The notes under the pieces were generated by a model. It was not told where the DNA came from, did not search any database, and worked only from the letters and a program-made list of their open reading frames with translations. A stretch of 64,000 nt of DNA, taken from Sphingobium sp. AP49. GTDB lineage: Bacteria > Pseudomonadota > Alphaproteobacteria > Sphingomonadales > Sphingomonadaceae. The position numbers were made by a program, and so were the translations under genes. This document shows, piece after piece, positions 8,436-17,100 of this stretch. Each line of letters starts with the position of its first letter. Within the stretch, counting starts at the first letter, position 1. Location of the stretch: positions 2,053,501 to 2,117,500 of the forward strand of contig NZ_CP124576.1 of the NCBI RefSeq assembly GCF_000281715.2, in the 5' to 3' direction.

Positions 8436-8886
8436 AATCCGGCTTGGGGTCGCCGGTTGAAGGGCCGGGCAGGGCGGCGATGAGCGCGGCGAGGCCGGTT
8501 CTGTCGCGCGCCGCATCGGCCAGGCTATAACCGTCCAGCACCGTCAGGAAGGCGCCGACCGCCTGTGCCAATATGCTTGACAGGCCGCAGGCCGGACGGA
8601 TCGCGCAGGACGCGCAATCGGCCATCGCCATGTCCGGTTCGCTATGGCGCACCACTGCGCCGATGCGGATATCGGCAGGATCGGCGGCGAGGGCAAAGCC
8701 GCCACCCCGGCCGCGCTGGGTATGGATGAAACCACCTTGGCCCAGGCCATGCACCACCTTCATCAGATGATTGCGCGACAGGCCATAGGCGCCGGCAATC
8801 TCCGGGATCGTCGCCCGTCCGCCCGGCACGGCGGCAAGATGGATCAGCACGCGCAGCGCATAATCGGTATGGCGGGTCAATTGCAT
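8392..8886 (-). CDS. nsrR: Rrf2-family transcriptional repressor, NsrR type (nitric oxide sensing)
   Basis: 164 residues. The N-terminal winged helix begins MQLTRHTDYALRVLIHLA, the standard NsrR opening, followed by TIPEIAGAYGLSRNHLMKVV (HTH) and TQRGRGGGFALA (wing). Three cysteines in CASCAIRPAC (about residues 90-99) sit where NsrR binds an iron-sulfur cluster that reacts with NO. The next segment, LAQAVGAFLTVLDGYSLAD, also matches NsrR. It is divergent from a globin gene, a classical NO-detoxification partner, and two NsrR-like operators lie between them (8920-8967). The far C-terminus is extended and overlaps the convergent upstream gene. Confidence 0.88.
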   Translation of the reverse strand: MQLTRHTDYALRVLIHLAAVPGGRATIPEIAGAYGLSRNHLMKVVHGLGQGGFIHTQRGRGGGFALAADPADIRIGAVVRHSEPDMAMADCASCAIRPACGLSSILAQAVGAFLTVLDGYSLADAARDRTGLAALIAALPGPSTGDPKPDFSPACASSSSPRPD

Positions 8887-8919
8887 CGCGCCCTCCTATC
8901 CTGCGGGCAGACCGTCATA

Positions 8920-8942
8920 AACATATATTCAATTTACATCTT
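8920..8942. promoter_or_regulatory. NsrR-like operator 1
   Basis: The 23 bases from AACATATATTC to ATTTACATCTT fit the 11-1-11 NsrR pattern (AAGATGYATTT-N-AAATRCATCTT, recalled from gamma- and beta-proteobacteria) at 8 of 11 positions on the left and 9 of 11 on the right. It lies 33 bases upstream of nsrR. Confidence 0.6.
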
Positions 8943-8944
8943 AA

Positions 8945-8967
8945 AAGATGTATATTAAACGAACCTT
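8945..8967. promoter_or_regulatory. NsrR-like operator 2
   Basis: AAGATGTATAT-T-AAACGAACCTT matches the NsrR half-site at 10 of 11 on the left arm and 8 of 11 on the right. The left arm, with the end of site 1, makes the inverted repeat TACATCTT-AA-AAGATGTA (8935-8952). It lies 27 bases upstream of the globin start, so an occupied site would block that promoter. Confidence 0.6.
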
Positions 8968-8994
8968 ATCGAGTCCCCCGATGAGGAGCCTGTC

Positions 8995-9441
8995 ATGCGC
9001 GAAATTCTGTCCCCCGAAACCATCGCCATCGTGAAGGCGACTGGCCCGGCGCTGCGCCGCCATGGCGTCGAGATCACTACCCGCATGTATGCGCGGCTGT
9101 TCGAGGATGCGTCGATCAAGGACATGTTCGACCAGGCGGCGCAGGCCAGTGGAGAGCAACCGCGCCGGCTGGCGGCGGCGATCCTGGGCTTTGCGGAAAA
9201 TGTCGACAAGTTGCAGGCGCTGGACGGTGCGATCGCGCGCATGGTGCAGCGCCATGTCGATACCGGGGTGCAGCCGGACCATTATCCCAAGGTGGCGGCC
9301 GCGCTGCTGCCGGCGATCCGCGAGGTGCTGGGTGAAGCGGTGGCGACGGATGAAGTGCTGGCCGCCTGGGCCGAGGCCTATGGCTTCCTGGCCGATATCC
9401 TGATCGGCAAGGAACAGGCGGCCTACGCAGAGGCCGCCTGA
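8995..9441 (+). CDS. single-domain globin of the flavohemoglobin type (probable NO dioxygenase/carrier)
   Basis: 148 residues resembling only the globin domain of flavohemoglobin Hmp. It starts MREILSPETIAIVKATGPAL, as Hmp proteins do, and contains TRMYARLFEDASIKDMF, then AAILGFAENVDKLQAL and the proximal-histidine region QRHVDTGVQPDHYPKV. The FAD/NAD reductase domain of a full Hmp (about 400 aa) is absent, so it would need a separate reductase. GAGGAGCC precedes the ATG. Divergence from nsrR and the operators between them imply induction by NO. Confidence 0.87.
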   Translation: MREILSPETIAIVKATGPALRRHGVEITTRMYARLFEDASIKDMFDQAAQASGEQPRRLAAAILGFAENVDKLQALDGAIARMVQRHVDTGVQPDHYPKVAAALLPAIREVLGEAVATDEVLAAWAEAYGFLADILIGKEQAAYAEAA

Positions 9442-9456
9442 TATTCCGCCTGATCG

Positions 9457-10011
9457 TTACGCGGCGGGTGCGCTATCCTCTGCGCGGAGCAGGGTGAGGC
9501 GCGCCTTGCCGACGTCGCGCACGGCGTCGACGGTGAAGCCCTTGACCGTCACATCCTCGCGCCGGTCGGTTTCGATGCTGATCCAGGTGGACAGGCTGGT
9601 CCAGCCGAGGCGTGCGAGCTTGTCGAGCGCGACCTGGCCCGCGCCGGTGTCATAGGGCGGGTCCATGAAGATGAGGTCGAGCGGCTTTTGCGTCGGGCCG
9701 AGCGCTAGTACGCTGGTCTGGCGGATGTCCGGGCGCAGGCCGAGCTTGTCGCCATTGGCGCGGATCGCGTCGATCGCCGCCTTGTCCTGCTCGACGAACA
9801 GGCAGGAGCCGGCGCCGCGCGACAGCGCCTCGAACCCCAGCGCGCCCGAGCCGGCGAAGAAATCGCCTACGGCCAGCCCCTCGAATGAGCCGAGGCGGCT
9901 CGCCAGCATCGAAAAGAGCGTCTCACGCGTGCGGTCGCCGGTAGGACGGGTGGCATCACCCTTGGGCGCGACCAGCGGACGGCCGCGCCATTGACCCGAA
10001 ATGATCCTCAT
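9457..10011 (-). CDS. rsmD: 16S rRNA (guanine966-N2)-methyltransferase
   Basis: Methylates G966 of 16S rRNA with SAM. 184 residues, normal for RsmD. It begins MRIISGQWRGRPL and has RPTGDRTRETLFSML, the SAM-binding motif I DFFAGSGALGFEAL (about residues 50-63), LFVEQDKAAID (motif II), and the catalytic FMDPPYDTG (motif IV, D/NPPY type). Its ATG overlaps the stop of the upstream pseudouridine synthase by four bases, so the two rRNA-modification genes form a coupled pair. Confidence 0.94.
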   Translation of the reverse strand: MRIISGQWRGRPLVAPKGDATRPTGDRTRETLFSMLASRLGSFEGLAVGDFFAGSGALGFEALSRGAGSCLFVEQDKAAIDAIRANGDKLGLRPDIRQTSVLALGPTQKPLDLIFMDPPYDTGAGQVALDKLARLGWTSLSTWISIETDRREDVTVKGFTVDAVRDVGKARLTLLRAEDSAPAA

Positions 10012-11516
10012 TCGGCCCCCTTCTTCAGGCTGTTGCGGAAGACGATCAGGTCATGCTGGCGCACTTCCTCGACCGCGCCGCTGGCCAGTTCGCCCAGCTC
10101 GAACGGGCCATAGCTGGTGCGGATCAGGCGATTGACCTTGAGATCGAAATGTTCGAGCACGCGGCGGACTTCGCGGTTCTTGCCTTCGGTCAGGGTCATT
10201 TCGACCCACTGGTTGCGGCCGGTGCGCCGTTCCAGATTGGCCTCGATCCGGCCATATTGGATGCCCTCGATCTCGATGCCGTCGAACAGATCCTCCAGCT
10301 GCTGCTGGCTGACCTCGCCAAAGGCGCGGGCGCGATAGGTGCGCGGCACGCCGGTGGCGGGCAATTCCATCTCGCGCTTGAACTCGCCGTCGGTGGTGAG
10401 CAGCAACAGCCCTTCGGTATTCATGTCGAGCCGACCGATCGGCATCAGGCGCGGCAGGTCGTCGGGCAATATGTCGTAGATGGTCGGACGGCCGGCGGGA
10501 TCCCGCTCGGTGGTGAGGAAGCCGGTCGGCTTGTGGAACAGGAACAGGCGCGTGGGCGCGGGCGCGGCGACGGCGTTGCCGTCGACGGTCACGCCGTGCA
10601 GCGAGGTCAGCAACGTCGCCGGCGTGTCGATCGCGACGCCGTCCCTGGCGATGCGGCCTTCCTCGATCATCCGCTCGATCTCGCGGCGCGAGGCAATGCC
10701 GGCACGGGCGAGCAGCTTGGCGATGCGCTGCGGCTCGCCCTTGCCACCGGCCTCCGCTGCGGCGTGGGCCGGGTGCGGGTTGGCAATATGGGCGGCGGCC
10801 GGTTTCTTCGGACCAGGACGGCGCGGCGGATAGGAAGTGCCGGGGGTGCGGCCTTCGGGGCGCGGACGGGCCGAGCGGTCACCAAAAGCGGGACGCGCGG
10901 GGCGCTCGCCAAAGGCGGCGCGGGCAGGGCGGTCACCAGCTATGCGTTCGGGCCGCTTGCCTTCGGTCGGACGGCCGCTGCGGGCAGGACGCTCTGCACG
11001 ATCCTGCGGGGCGGTGCGATCGGGGCGTTGGCCACGGGGCGGGCGTTCGGTACGCCCCTCGCCGCGCTCGTCGAAACGGCCGCCACGGCCGTCGCCGGCA
11101 ACATTGCGATCCGGACGGGCGCCACGCGCCGGCCTTTCGCCCCGGCTCTCGCCCTGGCGTTCGCCGAAGCGACCGCCAGGGGCTTCGTCCGCATTATTGC
11201 GATCGGGGCGCGGGCCACGACCTTCCCCGCGCTCGCCTCGGCTTTCGCCGAAGCGGTTGCCACGGGCTTCACCGGGGCCATTGCGATCAGGGCGCGGGCC
11301 GCGTGCCGGGCGCTCTCCCCGCAGGGCGGGGCGTTCCGAACGACCTTCGCCCCGTGCGTCATAGCGACCTTCGTTACGACCTTCCGATCGGGCCGGGCCA
11401 CGGCCAGTGCCGCGCTCAGTGCCGCCGCGCGATCCGGGGCCGGAAGGACGCTTGGGACCGCCCGGACCTGACCGGCGCGGCGGACCAGATTTTTTTGGCG
11501 GTTCCACTTTGAGCAT
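10008..11516 (-). CDS. rRNA pseudouridine synthase (RluB/RsuA family) with long RG-rich N-terminal extension
   Basis: About 502 residues. The C-terminal 250 form an RsuA/RluB enzyme: an S4 domain (RIAKLLARAGIASRREIERM), then the catalytic IGRLDMNTEGLLLLT with the essential Asp, and EGKNREVRRVLEHF. It isomerises uridine in 23S or 16S rRNA. The first ~250 residues are low-complexity Arg/Gly/Pro/Glu repeats (units such as RGERPARG and PDRN), probably disordered and RNA-binding. The frame is open further upstream to 11804, but that part lacks protein-like composition. AAGGA abuts ATG 11516; GTG 11507 is better spaced from the same AAGGA, so the start is uncertain by three codons. Confidence 0.86.
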   Translation of the reverse strand: MLKVEPPKKSGPPRRSGPGGPKRPSGPGSRGGTERGTGRGPARSEGRNEGRYDARGEGRSERPALRGERPARGPRPDRNGPGEARGNRFGESRGERGEGRGPRPDRNNADEAPGGRFGERQGESRGERPARGARPDRNVAGDGRGGRFDERGEGRTERPPRGQRPDRTAPQDRAERPARSGRPTEGKRPERIAGDRPARAAFGERPARPAFGDRSARPRPEGRTPGTSYPPRRPGPKKPAAAHIANPHPAHAAAEAGGKGEPQRIAKLLARAGIASRREIERMIEEGRIARDGVAIDTPATLLTSLHGVTVDGNAVAAPAPTRLFLFHKPTGFLTTERDPAGRPTIYDILPDDLPRLMPIGRLDMNTEGLLLLTTDGEFKREMELPATGVPRTYRARAFGEVSQQQLEDLFDGIEIEGIQYGRIEANLERRTGRNQWVEMTLTEGKNREVRRVLEHFDLKVNRLIRTSYGPFELGELASGAVEEVRQHDLIVFRNSLKKGAE

Positions 11517-11681
11517 TCCTTTTCGTGACGGGTGGCCATCCCCATATGAGGGCGGCACGTGCAATATGATGAACGGTGCCATACCGCCGCCCATGCGAAC
11601 GGCGGAGCCCCGGCCGGGCGCAACCCGGCGCCGGGGCGCGGCGTTGGTCGGTTGCATGGCGGAAACGGGGCAGGACAGCAA

Positions 11682-12152
11682 ATGTTTTTCGGGCGAATCA
11701 GAGGGGAAGATGCTGCCGGAGATGCCGGCGCCACGGTGCGCAGCGCCATTCGCAGCGTGCTGGTGGTGGAGGATGAGCCGCTGGTCGCCTTCGACCATGA
11801 ACATATCCTGCTACAGGCCGGCTATCGCATTGCTGCCACGGTCGACAGCCATGCCCATGCCGCCCGCGTAATCGATGCTGGTTCGGTCGACCTTGTCGTC
11901 ACCGACATCAATCTGCGTGGGGGGCGTTGCGGCATAGAGGTCGCGCGTCATGCCCATGCAAGGCAATTGCCGGTGCTGTTCGTCACCGGTGCCTGTCCGG
12001 CCGATGCCCGGTCGCTGGCGGTCGGTTGCCTGGCCAAACCTTTCGCGCCGCGCGATCTGCTGGCGGCGATCGCGGTGGTCGACGCGGTGCTGGCCGGGCG
12101 CGCGCCACCGCGCAAGCCACGCGGCATGAAGCTGTTCGCCGAGATCGCCTGA
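11682..12152 (+). CDS. single-domain response regulator (receiver domain only)
   Basis: About 156 residues. After ~25 unconserved residues a CheY-like receiver runs to near the end: SVLVVEDEPLVAFD (acidic pocket), VVTDINLRGGRCG (the Asp in TDIN is the phosphate acceptor), VLFVTGAC (conserved Thr) and LAKPFAPRDLL (conserved Lys). No output domain follows, so it probably acts through protein contact, as stand-alone receivers do. The start at ATG 11682 follows CAGGACAG; the frame is open further upstream but not protein-like. No kinase gene is adjacent. Confidence 0.78.
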   Translation: MFFGRIRGEDAAGDAGATVRSAIRSVLVVEDEPLVAFDHEHILLQAGYRIAATVDSHAHAARVIDAGSVDLVVTDINLRGGRCGIEVARHAHARQLPVLFVTGACPADARSLAVGCLAKPFAPRDLLAAIAVVDAVLAGRAPPRKPRGMKLFAEIA

Positions 12153-12243
12153 ACCGGGCCATGGCAGCGGCGGTGCCGCTTGCCTCTGCCGCATTTGCTC
12201 ATATGGTGGCGCCCGGATCGCATCATCGGGGGCATCACGGATC

Positions 12244-13569
12244 ATGACGGAATTGGCCGGCGGCACGCGCAGTTGGAGCGACGCGGTAAAGCCCTATGTG
12301 CAGAAGGAGCCGCTTGCCGCCTTCTTCCTGGGGGTTTCGTCCGGCTTTCCTTATGCGATGATCGGCGCGACGCTGACGACGCGGCTGGCGCAGGATGGCA
12401 TCGACAAGAAGGCGGTGACCGCCTTCACGCTCGCCTTCCTGGTCTATAACCTCAAATGGCTATGGGCCTGGATGGTCGATGGCGTGCGCCTTCCGATCAT
12501 CGGCCGGCTGGGGCAGCGCGTGTCTTGGCTGTTGCTGACCGGGGTTCTGGTGATGGCCGCCGTCGCCAATCTGGCGCTGGTCGATCCTACGGCCGGCCTG
12601 TTGCAGACCGCCTATGCCGCGATCCTGGTCGGGGCGGCGGGCGCGACCTTCGACATCGTGATCGATGCCTATCGGATCGAGACGCTGAAGCCCGAGCAGT
12701 TGGGCGTGGGGTCGGGCATGTCGCAATATGGCTGGCGGATCGGGTCGGTCGCGGCCGGCGCGCTGGCGCTGGTGCTGGCGGCGCGGATCGGTTGGCACGG
12801 CGCCTATCTGGCCTGCGCGGTCTTCGCCCTGCCGGCGATGCTGACCGGCCTGGTGCTGGGCGAGCCGGAACGGCATCGCGAGGCAGCAGCGCGGCGCGGG
12901 ATGGGTGAGGTGTGGCAGTCGATCGCTGGGCCACTGGTGGAGTTTTTCCGCCGTCGGGGCGCGGTCCTCGTCCTCTGTTTCATCCTGCTACACAAGATCG
13001 GCGATACGCTCGCCAACCTCACCTTCCGCCTGCTGTTCGATGACATGGGATACAGCAATGACGAGATCGCCATCTATGATGTGGGCATTGGCTTCTGGGC
13101 CTATCTGATCGGCATCTTCGTTGGCGGCATCCTCTATGCGCGGATGGGCATGAAGCGCTCGGTGCTGGTCAGCCTCGTTCTGATGGGCGTGTCCAATTTC
13201 AGCTTTGCCGCGCTGGCGGCATTGGGGAAGAGCAACTGGGGCATGGCCGGCGCGATCGGCTTTGAGAATTTTGCCAGCGGCATCGGCGGCGTCACCGTCG
13301 TCGCCTATTTCTCCGCGCTATGCGACCTGCGCTTCACCGCTGCCCAATATGCGCTGATCTCGGCGGCGGCCAGCATCGTCGGCCGTTTCCTGACCGGGAC
13401 GACGGCCGGCGCGCTGATCGAACGGTTCGGCTATGTCGACTTCTATCTGCTGACGACGGCGCTGGCCGTGCCGGGCATCTTGCTCTTCTGGCTGATGATG
13501 CGGGCCGGATTGATCGATGCCAGTATCGGTACGGCCGCCAGCGTCGCGGGGGATCAGCCCGCTGCGTAG
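12244..13569 (+). CDS. ampG: AmpG-like muropeptide MFS transporter
   Basis: 441 residues with about twelve hydrophobic segments. AmpG imports anhydro-muropeptides from the periplasm for cell-wall recycling. Visible features are GVSSGFPYAMIGATLTTRLAQDGIDKK at the first helix-loop, FLVYNLKWLWAWMVD, and the characteristic ATFDIVIDAYRIE motif after helix 4, which is typical of AmpG. The second half starts near the cytoplasmic loop GEPERHREAAARRG. It ends 16 bases inside the convergent DUF6628 gene. No beta-lactamase gene is nearby, so peptidoglycan recycling is the probable role. Confidence 0.87.
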   Translation: MTELAGGTRSWSDAVKPYVQKEPLAAFFLGVSSGFPYAMIGATLTTRLAQDGIDKKAVTAFTLAFLVYNLKWLWAWMVDGVRLPIIGRLGQRVSWLLLTGVLVMAAVANLALVDPTAGLLQTAYAAILVGAAGATFDIVIDAYRIETLKPEQLGVGSGMSQYGWRIGSVAAGALALVLAARIGWHGAYLACAVFALPAMLTGLVLGEPERHREAAARRGMGEVWQSIAGPLVEFFRRRGAVLVLCFILLHKIGDTLANLTFRLLFDDMGYSNDEIAIYDVGIGFWAYLIGIFVGGILYARMGMKRSVLVSLVLMGVSNFSFAALAALGKSNWGMAGAIGFENFASGIGGVTVVAYFSALCDLRFTAAQYALISAAASIVGRFLTGTTAGALIERFGYVDFYLLTTALAVPGILLFWLMMRAGLIDASIGTAASVAGDQPAA

Positions 13570-13994
13570 AGGTCCAGCGGCCGGCCAAGGTCGCTATGCG
13601 CCTGCGCCACCGCCTGCAGGCAGGTGAGCGCGCCCAGCGCATCATCATTGCCGAGCAGTCCCGAAACATTGTCAAACGCGATGCGCGGATCGCGCAGCGC
13701 ATCGCCTACCGCCTGCATGATCGCTGCCTCGTCCGCCGTCATCCGCGCGCAGCAACAGGGCGCGACCAGGATCTTGCGGCTGGCGGCGCGCGCCAGTTCC
13801 AGCATCATCGCCCGCATCAGCACCAGCGGCCGGCGATAGCTTTTGCCAAAGGCGCCCAGCATCGCATTGGCGGCATGGGCATCATTGACCCCGGCCGTCG
13901 CCATGCGGCGCATGACGAACAGGAACAAGCGATTGCCATAGCCGCCCGGAATGGGCCGGGGCAGTTCGACGGGGTAGCTTTCTCCATATGCCAT
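13554..13994 (-). CDS. DUF6628 family protein
   Basis: 146 residues from ATG 13994; no characterised function. The N-terminus PRPIPGGYGNRLFLFVMRRM is followed by helices with HAANAMLGAFGKSYRRPLVLM and a cysteine cluster CCCARM near residue 95, then an acidic Ala/Leu-rich end. I recognise the overall pattern as a sphingomonad-restricted family. The start at 13994 was chosen over 14027 because the intervening residues are Arg/Thr-rich and not conserved-looking. It overlaps the end of ampG by 16 bases on the opposite strand. Confidence 0.7.
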   Translation of the reverse strand: MAYGESYPVELPRPIPGGYGNRLFLFVMRRMATAGVNDAHAANAMLGAFGKSYRRPLVLMRAMMLELARAASRKILVAPCCCARMTADEAAIMQAVGDALRDPRIAFDNVSGLLGNDDALGALTCLQAVAQAHSDLGRPLDLYAAG

Positions 13995-14062
13995 GCGGGT
14001 GCGCCTTTGTGTGACTCGGGGACACACAAGCTACGCTATTGCGAGGCATTCGCAAGTCTAAA

Positions 14063-15397
14063 TCAGTCGGGCAATTGTCCGTTCAACCGCAAAATCTCTC
14101 CGGCAAGGTAGAGCGAGCCGGCGATCAGCAGGATGGGCGTTGCGTCATCGGCCTGGGCCGCATCCTGGGCGATCGCCGCGATCGCTTGCTCTGGTTCGGC
14201 ATGGGCCGTGCAGGAGATGCCCCAGCGGGCGGCGATGGCGGCAAAGCGCTCGGGCGGATGATGGTCGTGCCCCGGCACCGGCAGGGCATGGATGTGCGCG
14301 ATCCGGCCGGCAAAGGGGGCGAGATAGGCATCCATATCCTTGTTGGCCAACATGCCGATGACCAAATGGATCTGGCGACTATGCAGTCGCTCGGCGGTGA
14401 AGAAGGCGCTGATCGCCTGGCCAGCGGCCTCATTATGGCCGCCGTCGAGCCAGGCCTCGGCGGCCAGCGGCAGAATGGTCAGCAGCGGGCCGCGGTCGAG
14501 CCGTTGCAGCCGGGCGGGCCAATGCGCCCAGAGCGGCGCAGCCTTGAGCGCGGCCTCGCTGACCGGCACAACCTGCTGATGGCGCAACATCGCGATGGCC
14601 AGCGCTGCATTCTGGGCCTGGTGCGCGCCGGGCAGGCGGGGCAGGGGGGCGTCGAGACGGCCCTGTTCGTCGCGATAATGGAGCCGGTCACGATAGATGG
14701 CGGCGTCCCAGTTGTCGCCCATCGCCAGCCAGCTGGTGCGGGCGCGGGCTACCGCGTCCAGGATCACCGGGAAAAGCGCATCGGGATAGCGCTGGGTCAC
14801 CAAAGGCGCGCCGGGCTTCGCGATGCCGGCCTTTTCCCCCGCGATGGCGGTCAGGCTGTCGCCCAGAAAAGCCTGATGGTCGATACCAAGCTGCGCGATG
14901 CCACAGACGACGGGATCAGTGATGACGTTGGTGGCGTCGAGCCGGCCGCCAAGCCCGACTTCGATGATGCAGGCATCGGCGGGATGTTCGGCAAAGGCCA
15001 GGAAGGCAGCGGCGGTCGTCACCTCGAAGAAGCTGGCACCAATTCCCTCCGCGACGTCCAGCACCCGCTCCAGATAGCGGGCGAGCATGGTGTCGCTGAT
15101 CAACTGGCCTGCGATCCGTATCCGTTCGTTGAAGCGGACCAGATGGGGCGAGGTGAAGACATGGACGGTCTTGCCATCCGCTTCCAGCGCGGCGCGCAGG
15201 AAGGCGCAGGTCGACCCCTTGCCGTTGGTACCCGCGACATGGAAGACCGGCGGCAGGCGGCGATGCGGATTGTCCAGCCGCTCCAGCAGTTGCGTGATCC
15301 GTTCCAGCCCCAATATGTCGGCGCCCGGCGACAATGACCAGAGCCGGTCAAGCTGCGCCTGGACCTCTGGATCGTCCGAAACGGCGTGATCGGCCAT
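14063..15397 (-). CDS. folC: bifunctional folylpolyglutamate synthase / dihydrofolate synthase
   Basis: Adds glutamate to dihydropteroate and to tetrahydrofolate (Mur-ligase fold). 444 residues, normal length. Motifs: HVAGTNGKGSTCAFL (ATP-binding P-loop, about residues 53-67), FTSPHLVRFNERI, FFEVTTAAAFLAF, EVGLGGRLDATNV and LLDGGHNE-type AWLDGGHNEAAG. Last gene of the trpF-trpB-trpA-accD-folC set, 33 bases after accD, a common alphaproteobacterial arrangement. Confidence 0.95.
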   Translation of the reverse strand: MADHAVSDDPEVQAQLDRLWSLSPGADILGLERITQLLERLDNPHRRLPPVFHVAGTNGKGSTCAFLRAALEADGKTVHVFTSPHLVRFNERIRIAGQLISDTMLARYLERVLDVAEGIGASFFEVTTAAAFLAFAEHPADACIIEVGLGGRLDATNVITDPVVCGIAQLGIDHQAFLGDSLTAIAGEKAGIAKPGAPLVTQRYPDALFPVILDAVARARTSWLAMGDNWDAAIYRDRLHYRDEQGRLDAPLPRLPGAHQAQNAALAIAMLRHQQVVPVSEAALKAAPLWAHWPARLQRLDRGPLLTILPLAAEAWLDGGHNEAAGQAISAFFTAERLHSRQIHLVIGMLANKDMDAYLAPFAGRIAHIHALPVPGHDHHPPERFAAIAARWGISCTAHAEPEQAIAAIAQDAAQADDATPILLIAGSLYLAGEILRLNGQLPD

Positions 15398-15430
15398 GGC
15401 GCGCTGATCCCCCTATCGCGCTATATATGG

Positions 15431-16279
15431 TCAGGCCGCAGCGCGCGGCGTCAGATAGCCGATCACGCGGGCCAGCGTATCGCGCAGGTCGCTGCGATGG
15501 ACCACCATGTCGAGCATGCCATGATCCAGCAGATATTCGGCGCGCTGGAAGCCTTCGGGCAGCTTTTCGCGGATCGTGCTTTCAATGACGCGCTGGCCGG
15601 CGAAGCCGATCAGGGCATTGGGCTCCGAAATCTGGATGTCGCCCAGCATCGCATAGCTGGCGGTGACGCCGCCGGTGGTCGGATCGGTCAGCACGACAAT
15701 ATAAGGCAGTCCGGCGGCATGTAGCTTCTGGATCGCCACGGTCGAACGCGGCATCTGCATCAGCGAGAGGATGCCCTCCTGCATCCGCGCGCCGCCGGCG
15801 GCGGTGAAGATGACATAGGGGCATTTGTGCGCGATCGCATCGTTGACGCCCTGGATGAAGGCCGCGCCCACGCCCATGCCCATCGACCCGCCCATATAGG
15901 CGAAATTCTGCACTCCCATGACCAGCGGCACATCGTCGATCGCGCCGCGGGCGTTGATCAGAGCGTCCTGATCGCCGGTCGCGGCGCGGGCAGCCTTGAT
16001 CCGGTCGGGATAGCGCTTGCTGTCGCGAAACTTGAGCGGATCTTCGGTCACATGTGGGGTCGGCAGCAGGATGAAGCCGGCGTCGAGGATCTGCTCGAAA
16101 CGCGCATCCGGACCGATCCGGCCATGATGGTCGCAACGCGGGCAGACCGACAGATTTTCTTCCCATTCCTTGATGAAGATCATCTCGGCGCAGGACGGGC
16201 ATTTGTGCCACAGCGTCTCTGCGGTGGTTTCCTTCTTGGTGAAGGGCAGGGCGTTACGAACGCGGTTGATCCAGCTCAT
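15431..16279 (-). CDS. accD: acetyl-CoA carboxylase carboxyltransferase subunit beta
   Basis: Beta subunit of the carboxyltransferase that makes malonyl-CoA for fatty acid synthesis; works with AccA. 282 residues. The zinc ribbon is visible as C27-PS-C30 and C46-PR-C49. Catalytic-domain motifs include [42 protein letters not shown] and GFAGQRVIE. The ATG at 16279 overlaps the trpA stop by four bases. A longer open frame to 16741 exists but is antisense-like Arg/Gly sequence over trpA, so the start at MSWINRV is preferred. Confidence 0.96.
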   Translation of the reverse strand: MSWINRVRNALPFTKKETTAETLWHKCPSCAEMIFIKEWEENLSVCPRCDHHGRIGPDARFEQILDAGFILLPTPHVTEDPLKFRDSKRYPDRIKAARAATGDQDALINARGAIDDVPLVMGVQNFAYMGGSMGMGVGAAFIQGVNDAIAHKCPYVIFTAAGGARMQEGILSLMQMPRSTVAIQKLHAAGLPYIVVLTDPTTGGVTASYAMLGDIQISEPNALIGFAGQRVIESTIREKLPEGFQRAEYLLDHGMLDMVVHRSDLRDTLARVIGYLTPRAAA

Positions 16280-17100
16280 GCTGCGGTCTCCCGGGAGAAA
16301 GTGGTAAGGGCGCCGCTGAGCGACGCGACGAAGTCCTGGACGAAGGGGGCGGCGGCATCGCCATGCGATCCGACGATGTCGACGATCGCCGAGCCGACCA
16401 CCACACCATCGGCAACACGGCCGATGGCGGCGGCCTGTTCGGGCGTGCGGACGCCAAAGCCGACCGCGATCGGCAGGTCGGTGGCGGCCTTCAGCCGATC
16501 GACGGCGATTTCGATATTGGCCTGTGCCGCCTGCTGCTTGCCGGTGATGCCGGCGACGGCGACATGATAGAGGAAGCCGCTGGCGCCATTGAGCACGGCG
16601 GGCAGGCGGGCCGCATCCGTGGTCGGGGTGGCGAGGCGGACGAGATGGACGCCGACGGCGCGCAGGGCCGGGCCGAGTTCGGCATCTTCCTCCGGGGGGA
16701 TATCGACGCAGATCACCCCGTCGACGCCGGCGGCCTGGCACTGATCGGCGAACCAGTCGGAACCGCGCACCAGCATCGGATTGGCATAACCCATCAGGAT
16801 CAGCGGCGTTTCCGGGTGGCGCGCGCGGAAATCGGTGGCCAGCGCGAACACGTCCCTGGTCTTGGTGCCCGAACCGAGGCTGCGCAGATTCGCCAGTTCG
16901 ATCGCTGGGCCATCGGCCATCGGATCGGTGAAGGGCATGCCCAGTTCGATGATGTCTGCGCCGCCTGCGACCAGCGCATCGAGGATGGCTGGGGTCGCGG
17001 CGACGTCCGGATCACCGGCGGTCACGAAGGTGATGAGGGCGGCGCGGCCCTGTGCCTTGCAGGCGGCGAAGCGGGTGGCGAGACGGTCGGTCATGCTCAC
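16276..17100 (-). CDS. trpA: tryptophan synthase alpha chain
   Basis: Cleaves indole-3-glycerol phosphate to indole and glyceraldehyde-3-phosphate inside the alpha2beta2 complex. 274 residues. [12 protein letters not shown] (residues 20-32), [16 protein letters not shown] (catalytic Glu52) and a [14 protein letters not shown] segment are diagnostic. [11 protein letters not shown] is the phosphate-binding loop. The start overlaps the trpB stop by four bases; an internal ATG six bases later (17094) is an alternative. Confidence 0.96.
   Translation of the reverse strand: MSMTDRLATRFAACKAQGRAALITFVTAGDPDVAATPAILDALVAGGADIIELGMPFTDPMADGPAIELANLRSLGSGTKTRDVFALATDFRARHPETPLILMGYANPMLVRGSDWFADQCQAAGVDGVICVDIPPEEDAELGPALRAVGVHLVRLATPTTDAARLPAVLNGASGFLYHVAVAGITGKQQAAQANIEIAVDRLKAATDLPIAVGFGVRTPEQAAAIGRVADGVVVGSAIVDIVGSHGDAAAPFVQDFVASLSGALTTFSRETAA

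Noticed and set aside
10053-11471. 472-residue plus-strand frame opposite the pseudouridine synthase
   Set aside because: Antisense of a repetitive Arg/Gly-rich region; repeats in one strand produce repeats in the other.
11517-11804. Upstream extension of the pseudouridine synthase frame
   Set aside because: The added residues are not protein-like and overlap the response-regulator leader; the start near 11516/11507 has an RBS and begins the Lys/Pro-Arg/Gly tail.
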